Assembly (NCBI RefSeq): GCF_900104845.1
Contig: NZ_FNSR01000001.1
Coordinates: 1,116,001-1,180,000, forward strand
Source of the DNA: Paraburkholderia caballeronis
GTDB taxonomy: Bacteria > Pseudomonadota > Gammaproteobacteria > Burkholderiales > Burkholderiaceae
Length of the DNA stretch: 64,000 nucleotides
Direction of reading: 5' to 3'
The notes beneath the pieces were generated by a model. That model was not told the DNA's origin and did no database searches. It saw nothing but the letters and a program-made list of their open reading frames with translations. The position numbers and the translations under genes are program-made. Below are positions 15,298 through 23,604 of the stretch, piece after piece. Within the stretch, counting starts at the first letter, position 1, and every line of letters starts with the position of its first letter.

Positions 15298-18162
15298 ATG
15301 CCGGATACACCATTGTCAGAATACGAGCGCGCACGGATCGCGCTCGATCATGTTCCGCCGGATGACCGCGAAACGTGGCGTAAGGCCGGGATGGCGCTAA
15401 AGGCCGAATTCGGCGAGGAAGGATTCGCCCTCTGGAACGAGTGGAGTCGCGCCGCCAGCAGCTACAAGGAAAGCGACGCGCGGGACGTCTGGAAGTCGTT
15501 CAAGGGCAGCAGGATAACCATCCGCACGCTGTACCACCTCGCGAAAGCTGGCGGCTTCGATCCGCGAGCGCACAAGGCAAAGTCACTTTCGCCGGCCGAA
15601 CGGCAGAAGCGCGACGACGAACGCAAGGCACGCGAAGCCAGCGAGCGCGAGGCGATGGCGAAGCGTCACGATGAGGCCGCCAGCGAGGCGGAGCGGCTTT
15701 GGCTGGCAGCCGCGCCCGCGCCAGCCGATCATCCATATCTTGTCTGCAAGCGGATCGACGCGGGTGCGCTGCGCATCTATCGCGGCCCGATGCGGATCGG
15801 CACGGCAGCGTGCGACGGTGCGTTACTCGTGCCGGCGTTCGATGCAGCCGGCAAGCTTTGGACGCTGGAATTCATACTGGAGGATGGTCAGAAACGGTAC
15901 CTGCCGAAGGGCCGCAAGTCCGGCGGCTTTACGCTCATTGGCGGTCCGGTCACGGATACCGTGCTGGTTGGCGAGGGTTACGCTACGTGCACCACGCTCG
16001 CGGCCGCCACGGGCCTGCCGGCGGCCGTCGCATTCGACGCGGGCAACCTGCTTGCGGTCGCAACGGCACTGCGTGGGCGGCATCCGGCCGCCCGCATCAT
16101 CCTGTGCGCCGACGACGACCACAAGACAAAGGGCAATCCGGGTGTCACGAACGCCCGCGCGGCCGCCGTGGCGGTTGGCGGCCAGCTCGCGATTCCGCGG
16201 TTCGGCAATGACCGGTCCGACACCGCTAAAGACTTTAATGACCTTGGCGCGCATCTTGGGCTGGATGTGGTAGCCGCGTGCGTGCGCGCTGCGGAGGCCG
16301 TGGGAGGCCCGGAGGCGTCCGGCAAGGGCGGAGCGTCAGCCGCGCCAGCGAAGGCCGCCAGAAAGCCGAAAACGACCCACGCGAGCGACGGCCGGTCGCG
16401 CTTTCGCGTGGATGGGCGTGGTGTCTGGTACGAGGGGTATGACCGCGAAGGTAACAGGCTGCCGCCGCAATGGATCTGCGATCCGCTGGAAATCGGCGCG
16501 GAGACCCGCAACGAAGCCAATACGGAATGGGGCGTGCTGCTTGAATTCGCGGACCGCGACGGTAATCCGAAGCGTTGGGCGATGCCGCGCCGGATGTTGG
16601 CGGGCGACGGTGCGGAGTATCGCGCGATCCTGATGGACATGGGGCTAAACATCGACCCGTCGTCGTCAGCGAAACAGCGGCTCGCGAGCTATATCCAGAA
16701 TGCGCGCAGCGATGGGCGTGCGCGCTGCACAAGCCGCGTCGGCTGGCATGGAAACGCATTCGTTCTGCCGGACCAGACCATCGGCATGGGCGACGATCTG
16801 ACGATTTTCCAGACGGACGGCAGCATCGAAAGTCATTTCCGGCAGAGCGGTACGCTCGATGACTGGAAGCGCGAGCTGGCGGCGCTGTGCGTTGGCAACA
16901 GCCGCGTCATGTTCTGCGTGTCGGCGGCCTTCGCTGGTGCGCTGCTGCGGTTCTCCGGGCAGGGTTCGGGGGGCTTCCATCTCGTCGGTAACAGCACGGT
17001 CGGCAAGACAACGGCGCTGCGGGCCGCCGCCTCGGTGTTCGGCGGCCGCGATTACCTGCGGAGCTGGCGGGCCACGTCGAACGCGATGGAATCGACAGCC
17101 GCGCAGCATAGCGACGGGCTGCTGATTCTCGATGAAATCGGGCAGGTCGAGCCGAAGGAAGTGGGCGATATCGTCTACATGATCGGCAATGAGGCTGGCA
17201 AGGGCCGCGCCACGCGGAACGCGACGGCAAAGCCGGTGCTCACGTGGCGGTTGCTGTTCCTGTCGAGCGGCGAGAAAACGCTGGCGGCGATCATGGGCGA
17301 AGCGAATAAGACCGCGAAGGCCGGGCAGGACGTTCGCCTCGCAACCGTGCCGGCGGATGCGGGGCGCGGATACGGCATGTTCGAAGAGTTGCACGGGTTC
17401 GCGTCTGCGAAAGAGCTGGCGGATCGCCTGACGCATGCCGCCGGCCAGTATCACGGCGTGGCCGGGCTGGAGTTTATCCGGTACGTTTCGGGGTACGCGG
17501 AGGGAATGCCGGATACGGTCAGCCGCATGGTGTCGCAGCTCGTCGGCGAGTGGGTTCCGCAAGATGCGGATGGACAGGTTTCCCGTGTCGCGCAGCGGTT
17601 CGCGCTTGTGGGTGCGGCTGGCGAGATTGCGGGCGCTGCCGGTTGCACGGGATGGGGCGAGGGCTATGCGGTCGAGGCCGCGCGGGCGTGTTTCGATGCC
17701 TGGGTTCGTGAGCGAGGCGGTGTCGGTAACGCCGAATCGACGGCAATCATTCGGCAGGTGCGCGGCTTTCTGGAGGCGCACGGCGACGCGCGTTTCACGT
17801 GGGTCCAGCGTGTCGATGATGACCATGCGGGCAAGACAATGCACCGGGCCGGATTCAAGCGCCCCATGTCGGCCGACAGACCCGTGAATTCGGACCGGGA
17901 ATACATGGCTGAATATGGGGAAAAAATGTCAGCCGCCGATGCCGAACGCAGCGATACAGAATACCTTGTGCTGACGGAGCCGTTCCGCAAGGAAGTCTGC
18001 AACGGATACGACCATCGTGCCGTTGCGCAACTGCTGGCGGATGTTGGCGTGCTGAAGGTTGAAGGCGGCGGCCGTCAGGACTGCAAGGTCCGCATTGGCT
18101 CCCTTGGCTTGATGCGCGCGTACCGTATCCAGTCATCAATCTTTTCTCTCGATATTGATTGA
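15298..18162 (+). CDS. Primase-helicase: PriCT, Toprim-like and DUF927 domains
   Basis: 954-residue replication protein, functional counterpart of P4 alpha. Residues about 8-85 match the PriCT-2 domain (RETWRKAGMALKAEFGEEGFALWNEWSR...WKSFKG). Residues about 140-320 form a Toprim-type primase region with VLVGEGYATCTTLAAATG and ARIILCADDDHKTKGNPG. Residues about 365-680 are a DUF927 ATPase with Walker A GNSTVGKTTA and Walker B GLLILDEIG. The C-terminal part has KEVCNGYDHRAVAQLLADVGVL, probably a winged helix for origin binding. AAGGAAAT precedes the ATG. It should prime and unwind the element from the iteron sites; 15579-15589 inside the gene is one of the AAAGTCACTTT sites. Confidence 0.88.
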   Translation: MPDTPLSEYERARIALDHVPPDDRETWRKAGMALKAEFGEEGFALWNEWSRAASSYKESDARDVWKSFKGSRITIRTLYHLAKAGGFDPRAHKAKSLSPAERQKRDDERKAREASEREAMAKRHDEAASEAERLWLAAAPAPADHPYLVCKRIDAGALRIYRGPMRIGTAACDGALLVPAFDAAGKLWTLEFILEDGQKRYLPKGRKSGGFTLIGGPVTDTVLVGEGYATCTTLAAATGLPAAVAFDAGNLLAVATALRGRHPAARIILCADDDHKTKGNPGVTNARAAAVAVGGQLAIPRFGNDRSDTAKDFNDLGAHLGLDVVAACVRAAEAVGGPEASGKGGASAAPAKAARKPKTTHASDGRSRFRVDGRGVWYEGYDREGNRLPPQWICDPLEIGAETRNEANTEWGVLLEFADRDGNPKRWAMPRRMLAGDGAEYRAILMDMGLNIDPSSSAKQRLASYIQNARSDGRARCTSRVGWHGNAFVLPDQTIGMGDDLTIFQTDGSIESHFRQSGTLDDWKRELAALCVGNSRVMFCVSAAFAGALLRFSGQGSGGFHLVGNSTVGKTTALRAAASVFGGRDYLRSWRATSNAMESTAAQHSDGLLILDEIGQVEPKEVGDIVYMIGNEAGKGRATRNATAKPVLTWRLLFLSSGEKTLAAIMGEANKTAKAGQDVRLATVPADAGRGYGMFEELHGFASAKELADRLTHAAGQYHGVAGLEFIRYVSGYAEGMPDTVSRMVSQLVGEWVPQDADGQVSRVAQRFALVGAAGEIAGAAGCTGWGEGYAVEAARACFDAWVRERGGVGNAESTAIIRQVRGFLEAHGDARFTWVQRVDDDHAGKTMHRAGFKRPMSADRPVNSDREYMAEYGEKMSAADAERSDTEYLVLTEPFRKEVCNGYDHRAVAQLLADVGVLKVEGGGRQDCKVRIGSLGLMRAYRIQSSIFSLDID

Positions 18163-18318
18163 CCGCGCCCGTGCCGTGGCGGCGGCGCGGGCCTTTCATT
18201 TGCGCGTCAATCTGCCGGCGGCCGCGTTCAAAGTCACTTTGGATGAATGCTCCAGCGAGTGATTCAGCGGCTTATCGCTGGTGCTTATCTGTGCGATATT
18301 CGTAACAATTGACTGACC

Positions 18319-18490
18319 TGTTCCCAAACGCCCTTTTCTCGGTGGGTACAGCCGTAATCCTTCTCTAGTAAGGCGTTTGGTTACTTGTTCCCAAATTCCC
18401 TGCCGTCTGTTCCCATCTCTAACGGGAACGCTGGAAGCCTTTCCTGTATTGCTACACAGGCTATTTGAAAGGCATGTTCCCCATGTTCCC
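18319..18490. repeat. Iteron cluster 2 (TGTTCCC)
   Basis: TGTTCCC at 18319, 18386, 18408, 18475 and 18484, plus GGGAAC at 18424. The last two are nine bases apart, the same spacing as a pair in cluster 1. Location directly after the primase gene matches a replication origin. Confidence 0.55.
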
Positions 18491-18654
18491 AGTAAAAAAT
18501 GATATGGAGGGAAGGGAGCAAGGGCATTGCACAGACAGGGTATGCCAATAATGGCGGGCGTTGCGGGCAATTCGGTACAAGAAAACGTGGCTTAAGGCGA
18601 GGCTACGGCAGTCCGGCGTCGGGTGCCGATCATTGCAAATTGAGAAAAGGCGAC

Positions 18655-19002
18655 GCGGGTAATTCGAGCCCCGTTCCGTTTGTACGGACAGCGCGGGCTA
18701 GGGGGTTGTAGCCGCGTGTCGGTCGCTGCCGAGCTGGCGGCCATCAGTAGCGGGGGACCCTGAGAACGACGACGGATGCGGGTAATTCGAGCCCCGTCCT
18801 TTTTGTACTAACCCCGCGAGGGGTGGGGGTTGTAATAGTACGGTGTCGGCATGGCGGACAGGTTGAATCAAGGGGAAACCCTTATGGGGTCGGCCTGCAC
18901 TCACCCGCTGAGCCCGGTTTTTAGGGGTTTTCACCTATGTTCACGCGGGATTGTCGCGGGTCCTCCCGGCGACTTTTCGAGCAGGGGTAATTCGAGCCTC
19001 GT
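18655..19002 (+). repeat. Triplicated GGGTAATTCGAGCC repeat
   Basis: Copies at 18655-18674, 18778-18797 (20 identical bases each, beginning GCGGGTAATTCGAGCC) and 18984-19002 (one T for C). The first two are each followed by a degenerate copy of about 50 more bases with TTTGTAC, GGGGGTTGTA and GTGTCGG in the same order. Function unknown; all are in the same orientation. Confidence 0.6.
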
Positions 19003-19030
19003 TACATGCGCGGTCGCCAGTGTTTTTATG

Positions 19031-19273
19031 GGTAGTCACTTGGGTGGTCATTGGGCGTCCGCCATCCCAATCCCGCGCTCTGGTGCGCTTCCGGCGTCTG
19101 GACGTACTCTGCCATCAAGCCGACCGCGCTCGCCCGCCAGCGGCGCGAAAAGTGCCCGCGCCGCGCCGCTTTCGTACGAAATGGCGCGCTCGCTATTCTG
19201 GGCAGGCCGTTGCCGGGTGACTACCTTGGGTAGTCAGGTGGTCGCTTCGGGTGGTCGGGTAGTCAGGTGGTCA
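19031..19273. repeat. GGTRGTC repeat array next to integrase 3' end
   Basis: Eight copies of GGTAGTC or GGTGGTC: 19031, 19043, inverted at 19217-19225, then 19229, 19237, 19250, 19258 and 19266. The last five fall in 44 bases with 8-13-base spacing, like binding sites for a cooperative protein. Confidence 0.55.
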
Positions 19274-19283
19274 CGTGTGCGGG

Positions 19284-20498
19284 TTATCGCGCGGCCGTCA
19301 GTGGAATCACCTTGGCCCCGGCCTTAAGGCGGTCGAGATAGTCCGCCCATATCTGCATCATCGCCCGTCTGTCCTTGATAAACCGCGTGCGGTTGTATGC
19401 TCCGCCAAGCGCGTCTGGAACGGCGTGCGCGAGCTGGTGCTCAATGACCTCCGGCTTTTGCTCCAGTTCCTCATGCAGGATCGTGCGCGCCATCGCCCGG
19501 AATCCGTGCCCGGTAATTTCCGTGCGCGTATCGTATCCGAGGCGGCGCAGGGCGGCATTGATTGCCGCCTCGCTCATTGGTCGCTTACGGTCGCGCGCAC
19601 CGGGAAACACGTATTGCCCGTTCCCAGTGAGCTCGTGCAGCTCGCGCAGGATCGCGACGGCTTGTCGTGCCAGCGGCACGAGGTGAGGTGTATCCGTCTT
19701 TGTGACGAGGTAACGCCACTCGCCCCTGTCCAGATCTATCTCTGACCACTCGGCCTGCCGCAGCTCACCGGGCCGCACGAACAGCATCGGCGCGAGCCGG
19801 AGCGCACATAGCACCGGAAACGTACCGCTGAAGCCGTCGAAAGCCCGCAGCATTTCTCCCACCTTGATGGGCTCCGTTATCGACGCGAAATGCTTCGTCT
19901 GGGACGGCGGGATTGCGCCTATCAGGTCGGCGGCCGGGTCGTGACGGCAGAAGCCGTGCTTGATGCCGAATCGGAAAACGCGACTGATTTCACCACGCAA
20001 CCGATGGGCTGTGAACCGTGCGCCCCGGCTATCCACGCGCTTGAGCACGTCCAGAATCTCCGGCGCGTCGATCTCGGAAATAGGTCGCTTGCCGAGCCAG
20101 GGGAGCGCATCGTTTTTGAAGCGTGCCAGCGTCTTTTCGTACTGCGCGGGCTCCACGTAGGACTGGCGTTCCTCCATCCATCCGTTAGCGACGGCCTCAA
20201 ATGAATTGGCGGCGGCGATCCGTGCCGCACGTGCATCGGCTTTCTTGGCTTCGCCCGGATCAATGCCGGCCGCCAGCTTCTCGCGGGCTTCCTCGCGGCG
20301 CTTGCGTGCCGCAGCCAGTGACACTTCGGGATAGACGCCGAGCGCCAGCAGCTTCTCTTTTCCGGCGAAGCGGTATTTGAGCCGCCAGTAACGCTGTCCG
20401 GCGACCGTCAGCAGCAGGAACAGGCCGCCAGCGTCAAAGAGCTTGCGCGGCTTGTCTGCGGGCTTGGCGTTCCTGATTGCAGTGTCTGTGAGGGGCAT
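19284..20498 (-). CDS. P4-type tyrosine integrase
   Basis: 404-residue site-specific recombinase that inserts the element at tRNA-Leu. The N-terminal DUF4102 domain (LTDTAIRNAKPADKPRKLFDAGGLFLLLT) is typical of P4 integrases. Catalytic residues are visible: Arg in FVRPGELRQAEW, HGFRAMART (His-x-x-Arg), HQLAH, and the Tyr in GGAYNRTRF. It points away from the tRNA with its start 186 bases from it, the normal position. Two GGGGGTAT arm repeats overlap its start codon, so the protein probably represses its own gene. Confidence 0.93.
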   Translation of the reverse strand: MPLTDTAIRNAKPADKPRKLFDAGGLFLLLTVAGQRYWRLKYRFAGKEKLLALGVYPEVSLAAARKRREEAREKLAAGIDPGEAKKADARAARIAAANSFEAVANGWMEERQSYVEPAQYEKTLARFKNDALPWLGKRPISEIDAPEILDVLKRVDSRGARFTAHRLRGEISRVFRFGIKHGFCRHDPAADLIGAIPPSQTKHFASITEPIKVGEMLRAFDGFSGTFPVLCALRLAPMLFVRPGELRQAEWSEIDLDRGEWRYLVTKTDTPHLVPLARQAVAILRELHELTGNGQYVFPGARDRKRPMSEAAINAALRRLGYDTRTEITGHGFRAMARTILHEELEQKPEVIEHQLAHAVPDALGGAYNRTRFIKDRRAMMQIWADYLDRLKAGAKVIPLTAAR

Positions 20499-20578
20499 GG
20501 GGGTATCCGTGGGGGTATTTTTTAGTCGCGGTAGCAGCGCTCGCCGGAGATACCCCTAAAAATACCCCCTAATACCCC
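20499..20578. repeat. Right integrase arm-type repeats
   Basis: GGGGGTAT at 20499 and 20511 and ATACCCC at 20550, 20562 and 20572, spaced 10-12 bases. They cover the int start and its upstream region and mirror the pair at 10208-10227. Confidence 0.55.
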
Positions 20579-20615
20579 TCGCTGTCACTGGTGAAACCTA
20601 GTGAACCCTAGAAAC

Positions 20616-20650
20616 AAAAAACCCCGCTCAGGCTTATCTGGCGGGGTTTT
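20616..20650 (-). terminator. Element-borne terminator after tRNA-Leu
   Basis: Minus-strand stem AAAACCCCGC / GCGGGGTTTT with a T run, 34 bases beyond the tRNA 3' end. It is inside the element and replaces the displaced chromosomal terminator at 10065-10099, which it resembles in stem, loop content (AGGCTTAT versus AAGCCTTGT region) and distance. Confidence 0.8.
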
Positions 20651-20683
20651 CTGGCGAAACTTGTGCAACGTTTGATAACCTAA

Positions 20684-20768
20684 TGGTGCCTCGGGCCGGA
20701 ATCGAACCGGCACTCCTTTCGGAACCGGATTTTGAGTCCGGCGCGTCTACCAATTTCACCACCGAGGC
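20684..20768 (-). tRNA. tRNA-Leu(CAA), also the right attachment site
   Basis: 85 bases with encoded CCA. Acceptor stem GCCTCGG (20768-20762) pairs with CCGAGGC (20694-20688). The anticodon loop CTCAAAA gives anticodon CAA, reading UUG. The long variable arm and GGTTCGATTCC T-loop are typical of leucine tRNA. Promoter-like TTGCTC (20823-20818) and TAAAAC (20801-20796), 16 apart, lie upstream. The 3' bases to 20702 match attL, so integration left a complete tRNA gene. Confidence 0.95.
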
Positions 20769-20889
20769 ATTTCCGGCATCGTCGTGCTCGACGACGTTTT
20801 ATCCGCGCCATGGGCGCGAGCAAACGCAAATTATGACGTAAATCCCCTGGCCGGGCAACCAGGACGAGGTTCGTCCGCCAGGTCGCCGG

Positions 20890-22275
20890 TCAGACCGTGC
20901 GCGAGAACCGTTCGGCCCGCTGCGCGCCGAGATAGCGGTCGAACACCATCGCGATGTTGCGCACCAGCATCCGCCCGGCGGGCAGCACCTCGATCCGGTT
21001 CGTGCTGCGAGCCACGAGTCCGTCCTTCTCGAACTCGCGCAGCCGCTCCAGTTCCGGCGCGAACGCGGTCGGGAAATGCACGCAATGGGCGGCTTCGACC
21101 TCGTCGAAGCGCAGTTCGAGGTTGCACATCAGTTCGGTGATGATGTCGCGCCGCAGCCGGTCGTCCGCGGTGAGGCGCACGCCGCGCGTGAGCGCGAGCC
21201 GTCCGCCGCCGATCGCGGCGGCGTAGCCGGGCAGGTCCTTCGCGTTCTGCACGTAGACGTCGCCGACCTTGCCGATCGACGACGCGCCGAAGCCGATCAG
21301 GTCGCAGTCCGCGCGCGTGCTGTAGCCCTGGAAGTTCCGGTGCAGCGTGCGTTGCGCCTGCGCGCGCGCGAGTTCGTCGGTCGGCAGCGCGAAGTGGTCC
21401 ATCCCGATGTACACATAGCCGGCGGCGGTCAGCCGTTCGGTCACGAGCCGCAGCAGCGCGAGCCGCTCCTGCGGCGACGGCAGCGCGGCGGCATCCATCT
21501 GCCGCTGCATCTTGAACAGATGCGGCATGTGCGCGTAGCCGAACACCGACAGCCGGTCCGGCGCCAGCGACAGCATCGTGTCGAGCGTGCGCGCGAAGCT
21601 CCCGACGGTCTGATGCGGCAGCCCGTAGATCAGGTCCACGCTGACCGACTGGAAGCCGCTCGCGCGCGCGGCGCCGATCACGTCCTCGGTCAGTTCCAGC
21701 GGCTGCACGCGGTTGATCGCCTGCTGCACGATCGGGTCGAAGTCCTGCACGCCGAGGCTCAGCCGGTTGAAGCCGAGCGCGCGCAAATGCACGATCGTGT
21801 CGGCGGACGCTTCGCGCGGGTCGATCTCGATCGAATATTCGCCTTCGTTGTCCGGCCGCAGCCGGAAATGGTCGCGGGTCGCGGCCATCAGCTCCGACAT
21901 CTGGTCGAGCGACAGGAAGGTCGGCGTGCCGCCGCCCCAGTGCAGCTGGGACACCGGGCGCGCGGTGTCGAACAGTTGCGCCTGCAGTTCGATTTCGCGC
22001 CGGATCTGTTCGAGGTACGGCTTCGCGCGCGAACGGTTCTTCGTCGCGACCTTGTTGCAGCCGCAGTAGAAGCACACGGTGTCGCAGAACGGAATGTGGA
22101 AGTACAGCGACAGGTCGGTTTCGGCCGCGCCGGGGTCGGCGGCGGCGCGCGCGTAATGCTCGCTGTCGAAGTCGTCGCGGAACTGCAGCGCGGTGGGGTA
22201 GGACGTGTATCGCGGGCCGTTCGCGCTGTACTTGGCGAGCAGGTCCGGGCGGAACAGGATGTCGGCGGTGGTCAT
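20890..22275 (-). CDS. hemN: Oxygen-independent coproporphyrinogen III oxidase HemN
   Basis: 461-residue radical-SAM enzyme converting coproporphyrinogen III to protoporphyrinogen IX without oxygen in haem synthesis. The [4Fe-4S] motif is in [16 protein letters not shown] (Cys-x3-Cys-x2-Cys), preceded by the HemN-specific [10 protein letters not shown], with GGGTPTFLS following. Length and start ([16 protein letters not shown]) match HemN rather than the shorter HemW. It ends about 120 bases from tRNA-Leu and is divergent from the next gene. Confidence 0.93.
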   Translation of the reverse strand: MTTADILFRPDLLAKYSANGPRYTSYPTALQFRDDFDSEHYARAAADPGAAETDLSLYFHIPFCDTVCFYCGCNKVATKNRSRAKPYLEQIRREIELQAQLFDTARPVSQLHWGGGTPTFLSLDQMSELMAATRDHFRLRPDNEGEYSIEIDPREASADTIVHLRALGFNRLSLGVQDFDPIVQQAINRVQPLELTEDVIGAARASGFQSVSVDLIYGLPHQTVGSFARTLDTMLSLAPDRLSVFGYAHMPHLFKMQRQMDAAALPSPQERLALLRLVTERLTAAGYVYIGMDHFALPTDELARAQAQRTLHRNFQGYSTRADCDLIGFGASSIGKVGDVYVQNAKDLPGYAAAIGGGRLALTRGVRLTADDRLRRDIITELMCNLELRFDEVEAAHCVHFPTAFAPELERLREFEKDGLVARSTNRIEVLPAGRMLVRNIAMVFDRYLGAQRAERFSRTV

Positions 22276-22474
22276 GATGGAGGGCTGTCTGGGTCGGGGA
22301 CGCGCCGTGCGGATCACCCGTTTGCGGCCGGACGGCCTGGATCTGACAGCGCAGGTCGGGCCAGTGTACGGGAGCGTCGTCGCAGCCGATTGCGTAAAAA
22401 GGCCGCAGCGGCTTGATGGCACAATGCGGTTCGCGCACCGCCGTGCGCCCGAAACACAGACTGGCAGGAAGCAA

Positions 22475-22795
22475 ATGGCGAGTTCAGGTTCCCCGTCCGA
22501 CGCGCAAGGCTACGCGTGCCGCCCCGGCTGCGGCGCGTGCTGCATCGCGCCGTCCATTTCGAGCCCGATACCCGGGATGCCGTTCGGGAAGCCGGCGAAA
22601 ACGAGGTGCGTCCAGCTCGACGAAAACGAGCGGTGCATGATTTTCGGACACCCTGACCGGCCCGCCGTCTGCGCGTCGCTGCAACCGGATCCGGTGATGT
22701 GCGGCGATAACCGCGAACAGGCGTTGCGCTGGCTGGGTTACGTGGAGACGGTCACCGCGCCGGCGCATCCGGATGGCGGCGCTGACGGCTCGTAG
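22475..22795 (+). CDS. YkgJ-type cysteine-cluster (zinc/iron-chelating) protein
   Basis: 106 residues with the Cys-rich pattern of this family: CRPGCGACC near residues 14-22, then [23 protein letters not shown] and a later Cys in PVMC. The cysteines are expected to bind a metal ion or cluster. Cellular role unknown. GGAAG lies a few bases before ATG 22475; the longer open frame upstream overlaps the hemN promoter region and is not used. Confidence 0.82.
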   Translation: MASSGSPSDAQGYACRPGCGACCIAPSISSPIPGMPFGKPAKTRCVQLDENERCMIFGHPDRPAVCASLQPDPVMCGDNREQALRWLGYVETVTAPAHPDGGADGS

Positions 22796-22925
22796 CCGCT
22801 GCGGCAGGCAACGGACTTCTCCGGCTGGACGTTATCTGGCCCGGTGAGCGAAGAATGCTAGCATCCGACGACACTCGATCCGCATTCGTCCACGGTGCCT
22901 AGTCGCCGCTCACCGGAGATACCGC

Positions 22926-23513
22926 ATGACCCGATCCGCAACGCGCATTTCCCGGCGCACCTTCCTGCTCGCCGCGTTGACCGCGGCCGGCGCGAGCGTG
23001 TCGCTGGGAGCGTGCGCGACGGGGACTTTTCCGTTCATTCCCGACCACTACACGTTTTCGCGGCAGCAGGTGCAGGACGCGGTGCAGCGCAAGTTCCCGT
23101 ACCAGCGGTCGGTGTCGCAGCTCTTCGACGTCTCGCTGACGAACCCGGTCGTCGAGCTGCTGCCCGAGCGCAATCGCGTGTCGGTGCGGCTCGACGTGCG
23201 GCTCACGAGCCCGCTGATCCGCCAGCCGGTCAACGGCGCGTTCATGCTGTCGAGCGAACTCGCGTACGACAGCGCGAGCCGCTCGGTGGTGCTGCGCTCG
23301 CCGTCGGTCGATCGCGTGGACGTCGACGGCGACGCGGCGCCCTACGCGCAGCAGATCAATGCGGTCGCGGCGCTCGTCGCGACGCAGTTGCTCAACAACT
23401 ATCCGGTCTACACGTTCAAGCCGGACCAACTGCAGTTTGCCGGGGTGAACTACGAACCCGGTACAATCACCATCCTTACAAACGGCATACGCGCGCAGAT
23501 CGTCGAAAAGTGA
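22926..23513 (+). CDS. DUF1439 lipoprotein
   Basis: 195 residues. The N terminus [23 protein letters not shown] combines a twin-arginine-like motif with a lipobox (SLGAC), so it should be exported and lipidated. The mature part ([44 protein letters not shown]) matches the DUF1439 family of periplasmic beta-rich proteins such as YceB. Molecular role unknown. It precedes uppP by 90 bases on the same strand. Confidence 0.85.
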   Translation: MTRSATRISRRTFLLAALTAAGASVSLGACATGTFPFIPDHYTFSRQQVQDAVQRKFPYQRSVSQLFDVSLTNPVVELLPERNRVSVRLDVRLTSPLIRQPVNGAFMLSSELAYDSASRSVVLRSPSVDRVDVDGDAAPYAQQINAVAALVATQLLNNYPVYTFKPDQLQFAGVNYEPGTITILTNGIRAQIVEK

Positions 23514-23604
23514 CGATGCCGGCGCGTGCGGCCGTCGGAGGGCCGCGTGCCTGGGTACTGGCCCGTCCGGCCCGAACCTTCACTCACGACAAGAAAGGTC
23601 ACGG

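Larger units (their letters stand above)
18163..19283. other. Gene-free 1.1 kb cis-acting region of the element
   Basis: No convincing coding frame; open frames of 70-158 codons show unnatural composition. It holds an AAAGTCACTTT site (18230-18240), the second iteron cluster, three copies of a GGGTAATTCGAGCC repeat, and a GGTRGTC array close to the integrase stop. Several G-rich and palindromic segments are present. Such a long non-coding block in a compact element suggests origin, packaging or recombination functions. Confidence 0.6.
10133..20702. mobile_element. P4-like integrated satellite element in tRNA-Leu(CAA)
   Basis: Both ends carry the 3' end of tRNA-Leu, an integrase gene abuts the tRNA, and arm-type repeats lie inside both ends. 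Gene content is int, serine recombinase, AlpA-like regulator, unknown small genes and a primase-helicase, with no structural, packaging or conjugation gene seen. This is the profile of a P4-type phage satellite or other helper-dependent integrative element. Two iteron clusters and an antisense-RNA-like locus strengthen the comparison with P4. Whether it can excise is not known; all visible genes appear intact. Confidence 0.82.

Noticed and set aside
18499..19327. Open frames of 70-158 codons in the non-coding end of the element
   Set aside because: Composition is arginine/serine/proline-heavy without good ribosome sites, and they cross the repeat arrays.
10133..20702. Complete prophage or ICE
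   Set aside because: No capsid, terminase, tail, lysis, relaxase or type IV secretion genes are present.
20831..22474. A 547-codon frame overlapping hemN
   Set aside because: Arginine-rich translation with no domain; hemN in the neighbouring frame has complete radical-SAM motifs.
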